Below, in pieces: positions 20,170 to 29,338 of a stretch of 64,000 nt of DNA. The notes under the pieces are model-generated. The model had not been told where the DNA came from, did no database searches, and was given only the letters and a program-made list of their open reading frames with translations. The stretch covers positions 59,918 through 123,917 of the forward strand of contig NZ_VNIK02000011.1 in assembly GCF_007785775.2 (NCBI RefSeq), written 5' to 3'. Origin of the DNA: Flagellimonas hadalis (GTDB taxonomy: Bacteria; Bacteroidota; Bacteroidia; Flavobacteriales; Flavobacteriaceae). The translations under genes and the position numbers were made by a program. Each line of letters starts with the position of its first letter. Within the stretch, counting starts at the first letter, position 1.

Positions 20170-22620
20170 ATGACCCGATTTTTATTTTTGGCCGCCTTCC
20201 TCTTTGCCCTTTCCTCAACTTCTCAGCAACTAAAATCGCCCTCTGAATTTTTGGGCTATGAGCTTGGAACGGAATTTACCCGCCATCACGAAGTGGTGGA
20301 CTATTATGAATATTTGGCCGAAGCGGCCCCAGATAGGATAAAACTCACCGTTTATGGGCAGACCAATGAACGTAGGCCCCTATTGCTGGCCTATGTGTCT
20401 TCCCCGGACAACATTGCCAATCTGGAAACCATACGCCAGGAACATTTAAAAAGCACCAAAGGTGGCGGAAATTCCGAAAAGGCCATTGTGTGGCTCAGCT
20501 ATAATGTGCACGGAAATGAAAGTGTGAGCACCGAGGCCTCGATGAAAACCATTTATGAGCTTTTGACCTCCAAGGGCTCCTATTTGGAAAATACCGTTGT
20601 TATCATGGACCCTTGTGTCAATCCGGATGGACGTGACCGCTACAGCAATTGGTACAATCAATACAAAAACACCCCCCATCAACTGGATCCCAACAGTAAA
20701 GAACATAATGAGGGATGGTGGAACGGACGGAGCAACCACTATATGTTCGACCTGAACCGTGATTGGGCATGGCTTACCCAAGTGGAGAGCCAACAGCGCA
20801 TCAAGAAGTTCAATGATTGGCTGCCCCACGTGCATGTGGACTTCCACGAACAGGGAGTGGACAACCCCTACTATTTTGCACCCGCTGCCGAACCCTATCA
20901 TGAGGTCATTACAGATTTCCAACGGGATTTTCAGATTACACTAGGAAAAAACCACGCCAAATATTTTGATGCCAACGGATGGTTCTACTTTACCAAAGAG
21001 GTCTTTGACCTTTTCTATCCCAGCTACGGGGACACCTTTCCCATTTATAACGGCTCAATCGGGATGACCTACGAACAAGGGGGGAGTGGAAGGGCCGGTC
21101 TTGGGATAATCACCGGGATCGGGGACACGCTCACCCTAAAGGACAGGATCGCGCATCATTTCACCACTGGACTTTCCACTGTAGAGGTTTCTTCCCAGAA
21201 TGCCAAAAAACTCAACGAAGAATTCAAGAAATTCTACCAAAACCAAAACTTCAAGTACAAAAGCTACGTGCTCAAGGGCAACAAGGACAAACTGGATGCC
21301 CTGAAATCCCTTTTGGAAAAACATGAAATCCAGTTCGGGGACCTTTCCAGCGGTTCCTACAAAGGCCATGCCTATGGTTCTGGAAGCAATGGAAACGTGT
21401 CCATTGACAAAAACGGAATGGTGGTCTCCACCAACCAGCCCAAGGGCACCTTGGTGCAGGTGCTGTTCGAGCCCAATGCCAAACTAACAGACTCGTTGAC
21501 CTATGACATCACCGCATGGTCATTGCCCTATGCCTATGGATTGGAAGCCATTGCCTCAACTTCCTTGGTGGCACCCCAGAACAATGGGGATGTAACACCC
21601 AAGTCTATGATCGACCCCGACAGCTATGCCTATCTTACGGACTGGAACAGCCTAAAGGACGCCAAATTTTTGGCCGAACTCATCAAAAAGGGCATCCGGG
21701 TTCGGAAAACGGACCATCCCTTTTCCATTGAGGGCAAATCTTTTGAACGCGGTACTTTGATCATCACCAAAGGTGACAATGCCCACGACCCCAATTTTGT
21801 GCGAAAGCTGCAAACCATCTCAGCTACCTATCAAAAAGAAATCGTGTCCACCCGCACCGGCTTTGTGGATTCCGGAAAGGATTTTGGCTCATCTTACGTA
21901 CAGATGATCGCCGAGCCCAAGATTGCCGTGCTTTCGGGCGGCCCTACCTCAACCCTTCGCTTTGGTGAGATATGGCACTTTTTTGAACAACAATTGTATT
22001 ATCCCGTGACCGTTATTGATGATGATTATGCCAAAAGGGTGGACTTGGCCAAATACACTATTTTGATCCTGCCCGATGGCCGTTATGGCAACTATTTCAA
22101 TGAGGACCAACTTTCCGAACTGAAGGATTGGGTAAGAAAAGGAGGCAAGATCATCGCCATGGGCGGTGCCATCAGTGCCTTGGACGGGGAAAAAGGGTTT
22201 GGCATCAAAACAAAGGAAAAGGAAAAAGAGACGGAACAGACCCATATCCCGCTCCCCTATGAGGATGCCGAAAGGGAACAGATAAAAGATGCCATTACCG
22301 GGGCGGTCTTCAAGACCAAGGTGGACAATACCCACCCACTGGCCTATGGCTATGGAACGGATTATTTCACCTTGAAACTGGGCAGCTCCAGTTACGATTA
22401 TCTGGATGGGGGCAATGCCGTTTACATTGAGGACAGCACCAAGCCATTTTCGGGTTTTGCAGGCAGTAAGGCACAAAAGAAAATCTCAAAATCCTTGATC
22501 TATGGTTCCGAGCAATTTGGCAGGGGGCAGGTGATCTATATGGTGGACAACCCATTGTTCAGGGGATTTTGGGAGAATGGGAAGCTCTTTTTTGCCAATG
22601 CACTCTTCATGGTCAACTAG
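20170..22620 (+). CDS. M14 family zinc carboxypeptidase, exported
   Basis: 816 residues. A signal peptide at about 1-19 is followed by a zinc carboxypeptidase domain (about 35-350). Zinc ligands are His and Glu in YNVHGNESVS and a later His in HVHVDFHEQG; MFDLNRDWAW holds the substrate-binding NR. The remaining 450 residues form a large extension that includes a class I glutaminase-like fold (YPVTVIDDDYAKRVDL...LPDGRYG), as in big flavobacterial M14 proteins. It should trim peptides or cell-wall material outside the cytoplasm; the exact substrate is unknown. Conserved Tyr and Glu of the M14 active site (GMTYEQGGSG) are also visible. Confidence 0.88.
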   Translation: MTRFLFLAAFLFALSSTSQQLKSPSEFLGYELGTEFTRHHEVVDYYEYLAEAAPDRIKLTVYGQTNERRPLLLAYVSSPDNIANLETIRQEHLKSTKGGGNSEKAIVWLSYNVHGNESVSTEASMKTIYELLTSKGSYLENTVVIMDPCVNPDGRDRYSNWYNQYKNTPHQLDPNSKEHNEGWWNGRSNHYMFDLNRDWAWLTQVESQQRIKKFNDWLPHVHVDFHEQGVDNPYYFAPAAEPYHEVITDFQRDFQITLGKNHAKYFDANGWFYFTKEVFDLFYPSYGDTFPIYNGSIGMTYEQGGSGRAGLGIITGIGDTLTLKDRIAHHFTTGLSTVEVSSQNAKKLNEEFKKFYQNQNFKYKSYVLKGNKDKLDALKSLLEKHEIQFGDLSSGSYKGHAYGSGSNGNVSIDKNGMVVSTNQPKGTLVQVLFEPNAKLTDSLTYDITAWSLPYAYGLEAIASTSLVAPQNNGDVTPKSMIDPDSYAYLTDWNSLKDAKFLAELIKKGIRVRKTDHPFSIEGKSFERGTLIITKGDNAHDPNFVRKLQTISATYQKEIVSTRTGFVDSGKDFGSSYVQMIAEPKIAVLSGGPTSTLRFGEIWHFFEQQLYYPVTVIDDDYAKRVDLAKYTILILPDGRYGNYFNEDQLSELKDWVRKGGKIIAMGGAISALDGEKGFGIKTKEKEKETEQTHIPLPYEDAEREQIKDAITGAVFKTKVDNTHPLAYGYGTDYFTLKLGSSSYDYLDGGNAVYIEDSTKPFSGFAGSKAQKKISKSLIYGSEQFGRGQVIYMVDNPLFRGFWENGKLFFANALFMVN

Positions 22621-22734
22621 AACCTTAGGCACTTGATTATAAAATATTTAGTCCATATTTTTAAGATGACCGAAGGTACTACGGAATCCAAAATTTTGTA
22701 TCTTTAATTGCACTTTCAACTAAAACTTTTGGGT

Positions 22735-24045
22735 ATGCAACTGAACAAACCATTTTCACTTTTGTGGAAAGCCCTGTCATCATTGTTGTTCGCAATGCTG
22801 ATCCTCACATTGGTCGGCACAGCCAAGGCCTTTGCATTCCAAGAAGGCACCGTTGATTTTGACCAATATAGTGGTGAAGTGGTGGACGAATCCACGAACA
22901 AACCTTTGGTTTTTGCCACGCTCACCGTGGAGGGCACCAACATTAGCACCATTACCAATACCGAAGGAAACTTTCTGCTGAAGGTCCCTAAAAATAGCAA
23001 CAGTACCAATGTGATCGTATCCTTTCTGGGCTATCGTACCCAAAGCGTGCCCCTATCGGAACTGGAGCCCGAAAAGAACAAAATCTCCCTCGCAGTTTCC
23101 GTTACCCAATTATCGGAGATCAACATCAATGCCCCACGGGATGCCATGGCACTGGTGAAGGAGACCATGGCCAAAAGGGACGAAAATTATTTCGGTGATC
23201 CGACCCTGATGACCGCTTTTTATAGGGAGACCATCAAAAGGAGAAGAAGGAACGTATCCTTGGCCGAAGCCGTGGTGAACATCTACAAAACACCCTACAG
23301 TTCCAACAGGGATGATGCAGTGGAACTCTACAAGGCCAGGAAGAGCACAGATTATAGCAAATTGGATACCGTGGCGCTCAAGCTTCAGGGCGGGCCATAC
23401 AACACATTGTACGTGGATGTGATGAAGTATCCCGAATACCTCTTCGCCAATGAATCCATTTCCAACTATAAATTTTCATTTGATCGGTCCATCAGGGTCA
23501 ACGATGCATTGATCTATGTGATCAAGTTCGCCCAGCATGAAAATATCATGGATCCCCTATATCAGGGAGAGCTCTATATCGATGTGGAAAAAAGGACATT
23601 GACCAGCGCCATTTTCTCCTTGAACATTACTGACCGGGACAAGGCAGCCCAACTCTTTGTCCGAAGAAAACCCGCTAAAGTGGATGTCTGGCCCACTGAA
23701 GTTGCCTATAGGGTAAATTATCGGGAGAAAGATGGGAAATGGTACTACGGCTATAGTAGTGTTTCCATGGAGTTCAAGGTAAATTGGGCCGATAAATGGT
23801 TCAATTCCGTATATAGCATGACCGCCGAGATGGCCATAACCGATTGGGAGAAAAACAATAGCGGTGATCTTCCCAAAAACCGGGAACGGATCAAGAAGTC
23901 CATCATCATGGGTGATGAGGCCATAGGTTTCACCGACGCTGATTTCTGGGGCGAATACAACATCATCGAACCCGAGAAATCCATAGAATCGGCCATACGC
24001 AAGATTCAACGGCAATTGCGCCGCGATGAGCGGAGCAGTGACTAG
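22735..24045 (+). CDS. Exported carboxypeptidase-regulatory-domain protein
   Basis: 436 residues from the ATG at 22,735 (MQLNKPFSLLWKALSS); an upstream TTG adds nine residues without improving the signal. After a signal segment ending near KAFAFQ there is a CarboxypepD_reg-like beta-sandwich (about 35-110: YSGEVVDESTNKPLVFATLTVEGT...FLLKVP). The remaining 300 residues (MALVKETMAKRDENYFG, TAFYRETIKRRRRN) match a conserved Bacteroidota type that often carries this N-terminal domain and has no known activity. No transmembrane barrel is predicted by eye. The gene stands between the M14 peptidase and the S66 peptidase on the same strand, so a part in peptide or wall turnover is possible but unproven. 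Confidence 0.7.
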   Translation: MQLNKPFSLLWKALSSLLFAMLILTLVGTAKAFAFQEGTVDFDQYSGEVVDESTNKPLVFATLTVEGTNISTITNTEGNFLLKVPKNSNSTNVIVSFLGYRTQSVPLSELEPEKNKISLAVSVTQLSEININAPRDAMALVKETMAKRDENYFGDPTLMTAFYRETIKRRRRNVSLAEAVVNIYKTPYSSNRDDAVELYKARKSTDYSKLDTVALKLQGGPYNTLYVDVMKYPEYLFANESISNYKFSFDRSIRVNDALIYVIKFAQHENIMDPLYQGELYIDVEKRTLTSAIFSLNITDRDKAAQLFVRRKPAKVDVWPTEVAYRVNYREKDGKWYYGYSSVSMEFKVNWADKWFNSVYSMTAEMAITDWEKNNSGDLPKNRERIKKSIIMGDEAIGFTDADFWGEYNIIEPEKSIESAIRKIQRQLRRDERSSD

Positions 24046-24129
24046 GTCCAAATCCATGGGCTAATTTTTTTGTGCATATATTTACTTTGGCTTTTTGCCA
24101 TTGGTAATGTATAATGCAATCCTTGCCCA

Positions 24130-25182
24130 ATGTCCAAACGAAGAAACTTTCTAAAATCCGTGACCGCTCTTGGGGCCACTACCCTATTGCCGCAGACCGG
24201 ATGGGGAAATGAACTACAGATCACCCCAAATCCAATCATCAAACCCAAAAAACTAAAAAAAGGCGACACCATTGGCCTGGTGGCACCCGGCTATGCCATC
24301 AAGCCCGAAGTGTTGCAAAAAGCCTTGGATACCTTGGAAGAAATGGGGTTCAAAACTTTTCATACTTCACGGATCTTGGGCAATTATGGGTATTTCAGCA
24401 ATACGGACGCAGAACGGGTGATGGACGTAAACCAGATGTTCGCCAATCCAGAAGTGGATGGCATCCTTTGCGCACGGGGCGGTTATGGCTGCACCCGCAT
24501 CCTGGACCGTCTGGATTATAATAGCATTCGGAACAATCCCAAGGTACTCATCGGGTTCAGTGACATCACCGCATTGATACAGGCCATTTACAAACAAACC
24601 GGGCTGGTCTGTTTCCATGGCCCGGTGGGCAGTACGTTGGATGATTCCTATAGCCAAAAGTATTTTAAAAAAATCCTGATGAAGGGGAAGGGTGCCCAAT
24701 CCATCAAAAATGTGAAACTGACAAATCCAGAATTTCTGGGCAATCCTGAATACGAAAGATATGTCATCACCCCTGGAACTTGTCAGGGCGAACTTGCAGG
24801 GGGAAGTCTCACCTTGGTCAATGCACTGATCGGCACTCCCCACGAAATTGATTTTACGGACAAGCTCGTTTTTTTGGAAGATGTGGAAGAAGCTCCGTAT
24901 CGGATAGACCGTATGTTGACCCAACTCATCGAAGGCCCTACATTTTCCAAAGCAAAAGGGATCATGATCGGGGTCTGCAAAGGCTGTGACCGAGAAAAAG
25001 AAGACACCAATTTCACCCTAAAAGAGGTGATTTTGGACAGGATTGCCCCTTTGGGAATTCCTGCCGCCTATGGCATGAGCTTTGGGCATGTTCCGAATAA
25101 CTTCACACTTCCGGTAGGCATCCAAGCCACCTTCAATGCCGATGAAATGGAGCTGGAACTGCTGGAAGCAGCGGTTTTGTGA
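24130..25182 (+). CDS. LD-carboxypeptidase (S66 family), Tat signal
   Basis: 350 residues. The start MSKRRNFLKSVTALGATTLL is a twin-arginine signal, so the enzyme is exported folded. The S66 (LdcA/MccF) features are in order: GDTIGLVAPGYA, the loop DGILCARGGYGC, the nucleophile Ser in LIGFSDITAL, the Glu in FLEDVEEAPYRIDRML and the His in MSFGHVPNN. LD-carboxypeptidases remove the terminal D-alanine of tetrapeptides during murein recycling; MccF relatives cleave microcin-type conjugates. Classical LdcA is cytoplasmic, so the Tat signal is a deviation shared by some Bacteroidota members. Length is near 300 plus signal, as expected. Confidence 0.9.
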   Translation: MSKRRNFLKSVTALGATTLLPQTGWGNELQITPNPIIKPKKLKKGDTIGLVAPGYAIKPEVLQKALDTLEEMGFKTFHTSRILGNYGYFSNTDAERVMDVNQMFANPEVDGILCARGGYGCTRILDRLDYNSIRNNPKVLIGFSDITALIQAIYKQTGLVCFHGPVGSTLDDSYSQKYFKKILMKGKGAQSIKNVKLTNPEFLGNPEYERYVITPGTCQGELAGGSLTLVNALIGTPHEIDFTDKLVFLEDVEEAPYRIDRMLTQLIEGPTFSKAKGIMIGVCKGCDREKEDTNFTLKEVILDRIAPLGIPAAYGMSFGHVPNNFTLPVGIQATFNADEMELELLEAAVL

Positions 25183-25293
25183 CGTGTTTTTCAAATGAAA
25201 TACTTCGCCAATTATCAAAAAAAACAACTACAGCCATTCCACAATATTAGAACGCTTCACAACAAAAAAGGAAACAACATTTGTTTATATTTC

Positions 25294-25301
25294 TATATTT
25301 G
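25294..25301 (+). promoter_or_regulatory. Putative -7 box of the small beta-barrel gene
   Basis: TATATTTG is an exact TAnnTTTG box, 28 bases before the ATG at 25,330; a TTTG lies only 10 bases upstream and is too close to be the -33 element. Confidence 0.4.
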
Positions 25302-25329
25302 GTCGCTTAAACATAAACCTTATCTAAAC

Positions 25330-25845
25330 ATGAAAAGAATTGTATTAGTGACCGTTGCTGTATTTGCATTGGCATTTTCTGCGCAAGCACAAGACGTAAG
25401 ATTTGGGGCGACCGCAGGGTATCTGAATGCAAGGGGAAGCGTTAAAGCCGAAGGCATTAGCATATCCGCTTCAGAATCTGGATTTTACATCGGTGCTGTG
25501 GCCGATTTCGTTGTCTCTGACAATTTCAGCGTCCAACCAGAGCTTCTTTATGCCAGCGTGGATGAGAGCGAAGGCTTGTTGCTTCCAATTTTGGGCAAAT
25601 TTGCCATTTCTGAGAAATTCAATTTTCAAGTTGGCCCACAACTGGTCTTTTCGCTGGAAGAAACACCAGAGGACTTTAGCGGTGTGGAGTTTGACATTGC
25701 AGGAGGAATCGGTTATGACATCAACGAAGACTTCTTTGTTGAAGCCAGATATACCTTTCAGATAAACAACTCCTATACCGGTAGCGAAGATGTCAAGGTT
25801 AGGAGTAACTACTTAACCGTTGGGTTGGGATATAAGTTCCTGTAA
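25330..25845 (+). CDS. Small outer-membrane beta-barrel protein
   Basis: 171 residues from MKRIVLVTVAVFALAF (start at 25,330; the frame is open 45 codons further upstream but contains the promoter region). Signal peptide 1-20 (AQAQ). The mature part is built of alternating hydrophobic/polar strands ending in Tyr-Phe-Leu (VGLGYKFL), the typical C-terminal signal of outer-membrane barrels, and fits the OmpA/OmpW-like 8-strand porin family. Loops are acidic (DESEG, EETPEDFSG). Function unknown; a small pore, adhesin or structural role is possible. A bidirectional terminator follows. Confidence 0.8.
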   Translation: MKRIVLVTVAVFALAFSAQAQDVRFGATAGYLNARGSVKAEGISISASESGFYIGAVADFVVSDNFSVQPELLYASVDESEGLLLPILGKFAISEKFNFQVGPQLVFSLEETPEDFSGVEFDIAGGIGYDINEDFFVEARYTFQINNSYTGSEDVKVRSNYLTVGLGYKFL

Positions 25846-25872
25846 GAATCCTTTTTATCCAAAACAATATAA

Positions 25873-25901
25873 AAAGAGGGCAGTGGTTCACTGCCCTCTT
25901 T
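25873..25901. terminator. Bidirectional terminator between the beta-barrel gene and rocD
   Basis: A perfect 13-bp stem (AAAGAGGGCAGTG / CACTGCCCTCTTT) with a GTT loop. It is flanked by A-rich sequence on the left and T-rich sequence on the right (taatttttta), so it can end both the plus-strand beta-barrel gene and the minus-strand rocD transcript. Confidence 0.9.
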
Positions 25902-25925
25902 AATTTTTTATACCCTTGACAAAAA

Positions 25926-27170
25926 CTACTTGGAGAAATCCCGTAGTGTCTTGATGATGATGGAAACGCAATCCATCAATTGTTCGCGGTTCATCACCAA
26001 AGGTGGGGCGAACCGGATGATGTTTCCATGGGTCGGCTTGGCCAAAAGTCCATTTTCCTTAAGAGTCATACAGATGTCCCAAGCTGTGGAGCTGTCTTCG
26101 CTATCATTGATCACGATGGCGTTCAGCAATCCCTTCCCACGGACCAGTTTGACCAAATCACAGGTGGGTATGAATTTGTTCAATTCTTCCCGGAACAATT
26201 CCCCCAATTCCTGTGCATTTTGGGCCAGACCCTCTTCCTTGACCACTTCCAAGGCGGCCATGGCCACGGCAGCTGCAACGGGGTTGCCCCCAAAAGTACT
26301 TCCATGGCTTCCCGGCGTAATGACTTCCATGATCCCATCATTGGCCAAGACTGCCGAAACAGGATAGACTCCCCCTGAAAGCGCTTTGCCCAAGATCAAA
26401 ATGTCCGGCTTTACCTCTTCATGGTCCACGGCCAACATTTTACCTGTCCGGGCAATGCCGGTCTGGACCTCATCGGCAATAAAAAGTACATTGTATTTTT
26501 CGCAAAGGGCCTTGGCCTTTTTCAGATAGCCTTCGGAGGGCACATAAACACCAGCTTCGCCCTGTATCGGTTCCACCAAAAATCCGGCTACATGTGGATT
26601 GGCCTCCAACGTCTTTTCCAAGGCCGACAGGTCATCGTAAGCAATCTTGATGAAACCTTCGGTATAGGGTCCATAGTCCGTTCGGGCCACAGGATCATTG
26701 GAAAAAGAGATGATGGTAGTCGTCCTTCCATGGAAATTGTTTTCGCAAACCACGATTTGCGCCTGGTCTTCGGGAATACCTTTCTTTTGATAGGCCCATC
26801 TACGGCAGATTTTGAGTGCCGTTTCCACGGCTTCCGCCCCAGTGTTCATGGGCAACAGTTTGTCAAATCCAAAAACAGAGGAGGCATACTGTTCGTATTT
26901 TCCCAGCATGTCATTGTAAAAAGCCCTTGAAGTCAGGGTGAGTGTTTTGGCCTGATCCATTAGGGCGCCAATGATCTTGGGGTGGCAATGTCCTTGGTTC
27001 ACTGCGGAATAAGCTGAGAGAAAATCGTAGTACCTTTTCCCTTCCACATCCCAGACATGCACACCTTCCCCCCTGCTCAAAACCACGGGCAGTGGATGGT
27101 AATTGTGGGCTCCGTACTTGTTTTCCAAATCGATCGCTTGCTGCGAAGTCAAATGCTCTAAAACAGTCAT
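25926..27170 (-). CDS. rocD: Ornithine-oxo-acid aminotransferase RocD
   Basis: 414 residues. PLP enzyme that moves the delta-amino group of ornithine to 2-oxoglutarate, giving glutamate 5-semialdehyde for arginine breakdown or proline formation. It begins with the class III phrases [35 protein letters not shown] in outline; the PLP lysine is in [10 protein letters not shown], the DE pair in [14 protein letters not shown] and the phosphate-site [11 protein letters not shown] is present. The C terminus is normal length. It stands alone, divergent from rlmD, with a possibly structured 5' leader. Confidence 0.95.
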   Translation of the reverse strand: MTVLEHLTSQQAIDLENKYGAHNYHPLPVVLSRGEGVHVWDVEGKRYYDFLSAYSAVNQGHCHPKIIGALMDQAKTLTLTSRAFYNDMLGKYEQYASSVFGFDKLLPMNTGAEAVETALKICRRWAYQKKGIPEDQAQIVVCENNFHGRTTTIISFSNDPVARTDYGPYTEGFIKIAYDDLSALEKTLEANPHVAGFLVEPIQGEAGVYVPSEGYLKKAKALCEKYNVLFIADEVQTGIARTGKMLAVDHEEVKPDILILGKALSGGVYPVSAVLANDGIMEVITPGSHGSTFGGNPVAAAVAMAALEVVKEEGLAQNAQELGELFREELNKFIPTCDLVKLVRGKGLLNAIVINDSEDSSTAWDICMTLKENGLLAKPTHGNIIRFAPPLVMNREQLMDCVSIIIKTLRDFSK

Positions 27171-27221
27171 TTCAATAATGATTAAATTGATAAAACAACC
27201 ATTCCTACTGTACCTTTATTC

Positions 27222-27282
27222 TTTCGGAGTCCCGAAAAAGCAGCGTGGGAGAGAAATCATCCCTTGGAGTGCACGCAAATTA
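27222..27282 (-). promoter_or_regulatory. Possible structured 5' leader of rocD
   Basis: In transcript sense the region upstream of rocD has a GCGTG/CACGC pairing (27,272-27,276 with 27,243-27,247) enclosing a GGA/TCC stem, followed by a perfect 6-bp hairpin TTTCGG-GACT-CCGAAA (27,222-27,237). A TAATTTG near-match to the -7 box (27,276-27,282) overlaps the outer stem. It fits no riboswitch family I know; the stems are short and could be chance. Confidence 0.25.
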
Positions 27283-27373
27283 CAAATTATTGGCCAAATA
27301 TTTTGGGGAAGATAGGGCCAAAGTTTTAGGGTTGATTTAAGATGCTCTACCATGACAAATACCAAAAAGAGGT

Positions 27374-27381
27374 TACTTTTG
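27374..27381 (+). promoter_or_regulatory. Putative -7 box of rlmD (leaderless start)
   Basis: TACTTTTG is an exact -7 box and ends 4 bases before the rlmD ATG at 27,386, which would give an mRNA starting at or one base from the start codon. The -33 element is not clear. Confidence 0.35.
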
Positions 27382-27385
27382 CCGC

Positions 27386-28798
27386 ATGCGACGAAAGAAT
27401 AAACGACAGACGTTTGAACATGTGGAAGTCATCGATGCCGGGGCCAAAGGAAAATCGGTGGGAAAAGCACCGGATGGCAGGATCATCTTTCTATCCAATG
27501 CCGTTCCTGGCGATGTGGTGGATGTGATGACCACCAAAAAGAAAAGCGCCTATTTTGAAGGTGTGGCCACCCATTTCCACAAGCTTTCCGATAAAAGGAC
27601 AACCCCCGAATGCCAACATTTTGGGACGTGCGGTGGGTGCAAATGGCAACATATGGGCTATGGGCACCAACTGTATTTCAAGCAACGGGAGGTCAAGAAC
27701 AATCTGAAACGCATCGGAAATCTGGAACTTCCAGGGATCAGCCCCATTCTAGGTTCCGAAAAGGAGTATTTCTACCGGAACAAGATGGAATTTTCTTTTT
27801 CCAACAGCAGATGGCTCACCCAGAAGGAAATTGTCTCGGACAGGGATTTTGAAGATCGGAACGCCTTGGGTTTCCATATTCCCGGCATGTGGGACAAGAT
27901 CTTGGACATCAAAAAATGTCACCTTCAGCAAGACCCTTCCAATGCCATCCGACTGGAGGTGAAAAAATTCGCTGTCGAAAACGGACTTGACTTTTTTGAT
28001 CCCAGAAACCAAAATGGGTTGTTGCGAACGCTCATGATACGGACGTCATCCACTGGGGAAATCATGGTGCTCATCCAATTCTTTGAGGATCAAAAGGAAG
28101 AAAGGGAACTGCTACTGAACCATTTGATAAAAAAATTCCCGGAGATCACTTCGCTGCAATATGTGATCAACCCCAAACAGAACGACACGATCTACGACCA
28201 AGAAGTGGTCTGTTTTTCAGGTCGCGACCATATTTTTGAAGAAATGGAAGGGCTACGGTTCAAGATAAATGCGAAATCGTTTTACCAGACCAATTCGGAA
28301 CAGGCCCATGTGCTCTACAACGTGACCAGGGATTTTGCCGGGCTCACTGGGAATGAACTGGTGTACGATCTGTATACCGGCACAGGGACGATTGCCCAGT
28401 TTGTCTCCAAAAAGGCCAAAAAAGTGGTGGGCGTGGAATCTGTTCCCGAAGCCATTGAAGATGCCAAGGCCAATGCGGTCCTCAACGGCATTTCGAATGT
28501 GGAATTCTTTGTGGGCGATATGAAAAATGTGTTCAATGATGTTTTCATCGCCCAACATGGACAACCCGATGTGATCATTACCGACCCCCCAAGGGATGGC
28601 ATGCACAAACAGGTCGTGGAGCAATTGCTCCAAGTGGCACCGCCCAAAATCGTCTACGTAAGCTGCAACAGTGCCACCCAAGCAAGGGACTTGGCATTGA
28701 TGAAGGACACCTACAAAGTGACCAAGGTGCAGCCCGTGGATATGTTCCCGCAGACCCATCACGTGGAAAATGTTGTACTTTTGGAAAAACGGGTGTAA
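27386..28798 (+). CDS. rlmD: 23S rRNA (uracil-5-)-methyltransferase RlmD-type
   Basis: 470 residues. A TRAM-like N-terminal domain (about 5-65) is followed by the iron-sulfur cysteines (CQHFGTCGGCKWQ and the fourth in DIKKCHLQ), then the SAM-binding methyltransferase: LVYDLYTGTGTIAQF (motif I), IITDPPRDGMHKQV (motif IV) and the catalytic Cys in IVYVSCNSATQARDL. It belongs to the TrmA/RlmC/RlmD family that makes 5-methyluridine in RNA. Which base is modified (m5U1939, m5U747 or tRNA U54) cannot be fixed from sequence alone; rlmD is the usual name for Bacteroidota proteins with this length. Confidence 0.88.
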   Translation: MRRKNKRQTFEHVEVIDAGAKGKSVGKAPDGRIIFLSNAVPGDVVDVMTTKKKSAYFEGVATHFHKLSDKRTTPECQHFGTCGGCKWQHMGYGHQLYFKQREVKNNLKRIGNLELPGISPILGSEKEYFYRNKMEFSFSNSRWLTQKEIVSDRDFEDRNALGFHIPGMWDKILDIKKCHLQQDPSNAIRLEVKKFAVENGLDFFDPRNQNGLLRTLMIRTSSTGEIMVLIQFFEDQKEERELLLNHLIKKFPEITSLQYVINPKQNDTIYDQEVVCFSGRDHIFEEMEGLRFKINAKSFYQTNSEQAHVLYNVTRDFAGLTGNELVYDLYTGTGTIAQFVSKKAKKVVGVESVPEAIEDAKANAVLNGISNVEFFVGDMKNVFNDVFIAQHGQPDVIITDPPRDGMHKQVVEQLLQVAPPKIVYVSCNSATQARDLALMKDTYKVTKVQPVDMFPQTHHVENVVLLEKRV

Positions 28799-28828
28799 TT
28801 GTTGAATTAAAATCCGCTACTATTTGGA

Positions 28829-29338
28829 ATGAAGAGAATAATCCCCATCCTGCTTATCCTATCATTGCTCATCTATTTTTCTTCCTGTGAAAAGGATGAT
28901 ATCTGTGTCAACGGGGACACACCGCTTTTGGTCATTGGCTTTTTTGATATAGAAGATACCACTGTCGCGAAGGATGTGCCATCGCTCCGCATCAAAGAAG
29001 TGATCTTGGACAGCACCCTGAACACCTTCACTGACCGGACCGCTTTGGACTCGATAGGGATTCCACTCCGGAACGACGTGACCAGTACCTCTTTTGCCTT
29101 CATCAACGATTCCGCCGATGATGAAGAGACCGATGCGGAAACGGGAAACATCGATTCCCTGACCATTTCGTACACTACAAGGGAAAATTTTGCCTCCCGG
29201 GCGTGTGGGTTCGTGATCAATTACGATGGCATCAGTATTACGCTCCCCGAAAGTGCGAATAATTGGATACAGGACATTTCCATTGTCCAACAAACCATTG
29301 AAAACTCCACCAACATCCATGTCAAGATATTCCATTAG
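28829..29338 (+). CDS. DUF6452 family lipoprotein
   Basis: 169 residues. Lipoprotein signal with the cysteine at about residue 20 (SSCEKDDICVNGDTPLL). The opening CEKDDIC-x-GDTP phrase and the C-terminal ISIVQQTIENSTNIHVKIFH region match DUF6452, a flavobacterial envelope family of unknown role. It starts about 30 bases after rlmD on the same strand. Its last 20 bases overlap the start of the DUF6048 gene, so the two are likely translated together; this pair (often after rlmD) is conserved in flavobacteria as far as I remember. Confidence 0.82.
   Translation: MKRIIPILLILSLLIYFSSCEKDDICVNGDTPLLVIGFFDIEDTTVAKDVPSLRIKEVILDSTLNTFTDRTALDSIGIPLRNDVTSTSFAFINDSADDEETDAETGNIDSLTISYTTRENFASRACGFVINYDGISITLPESANNWIQDISIVQQTIENSTNIHVKIFH

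Noticed and set aside
25195..25329. N-terminal extension of the small beta-barrel protein
   Set aside because: The extension contains the promoter -7 box and the signal peptide begins at 25,330.
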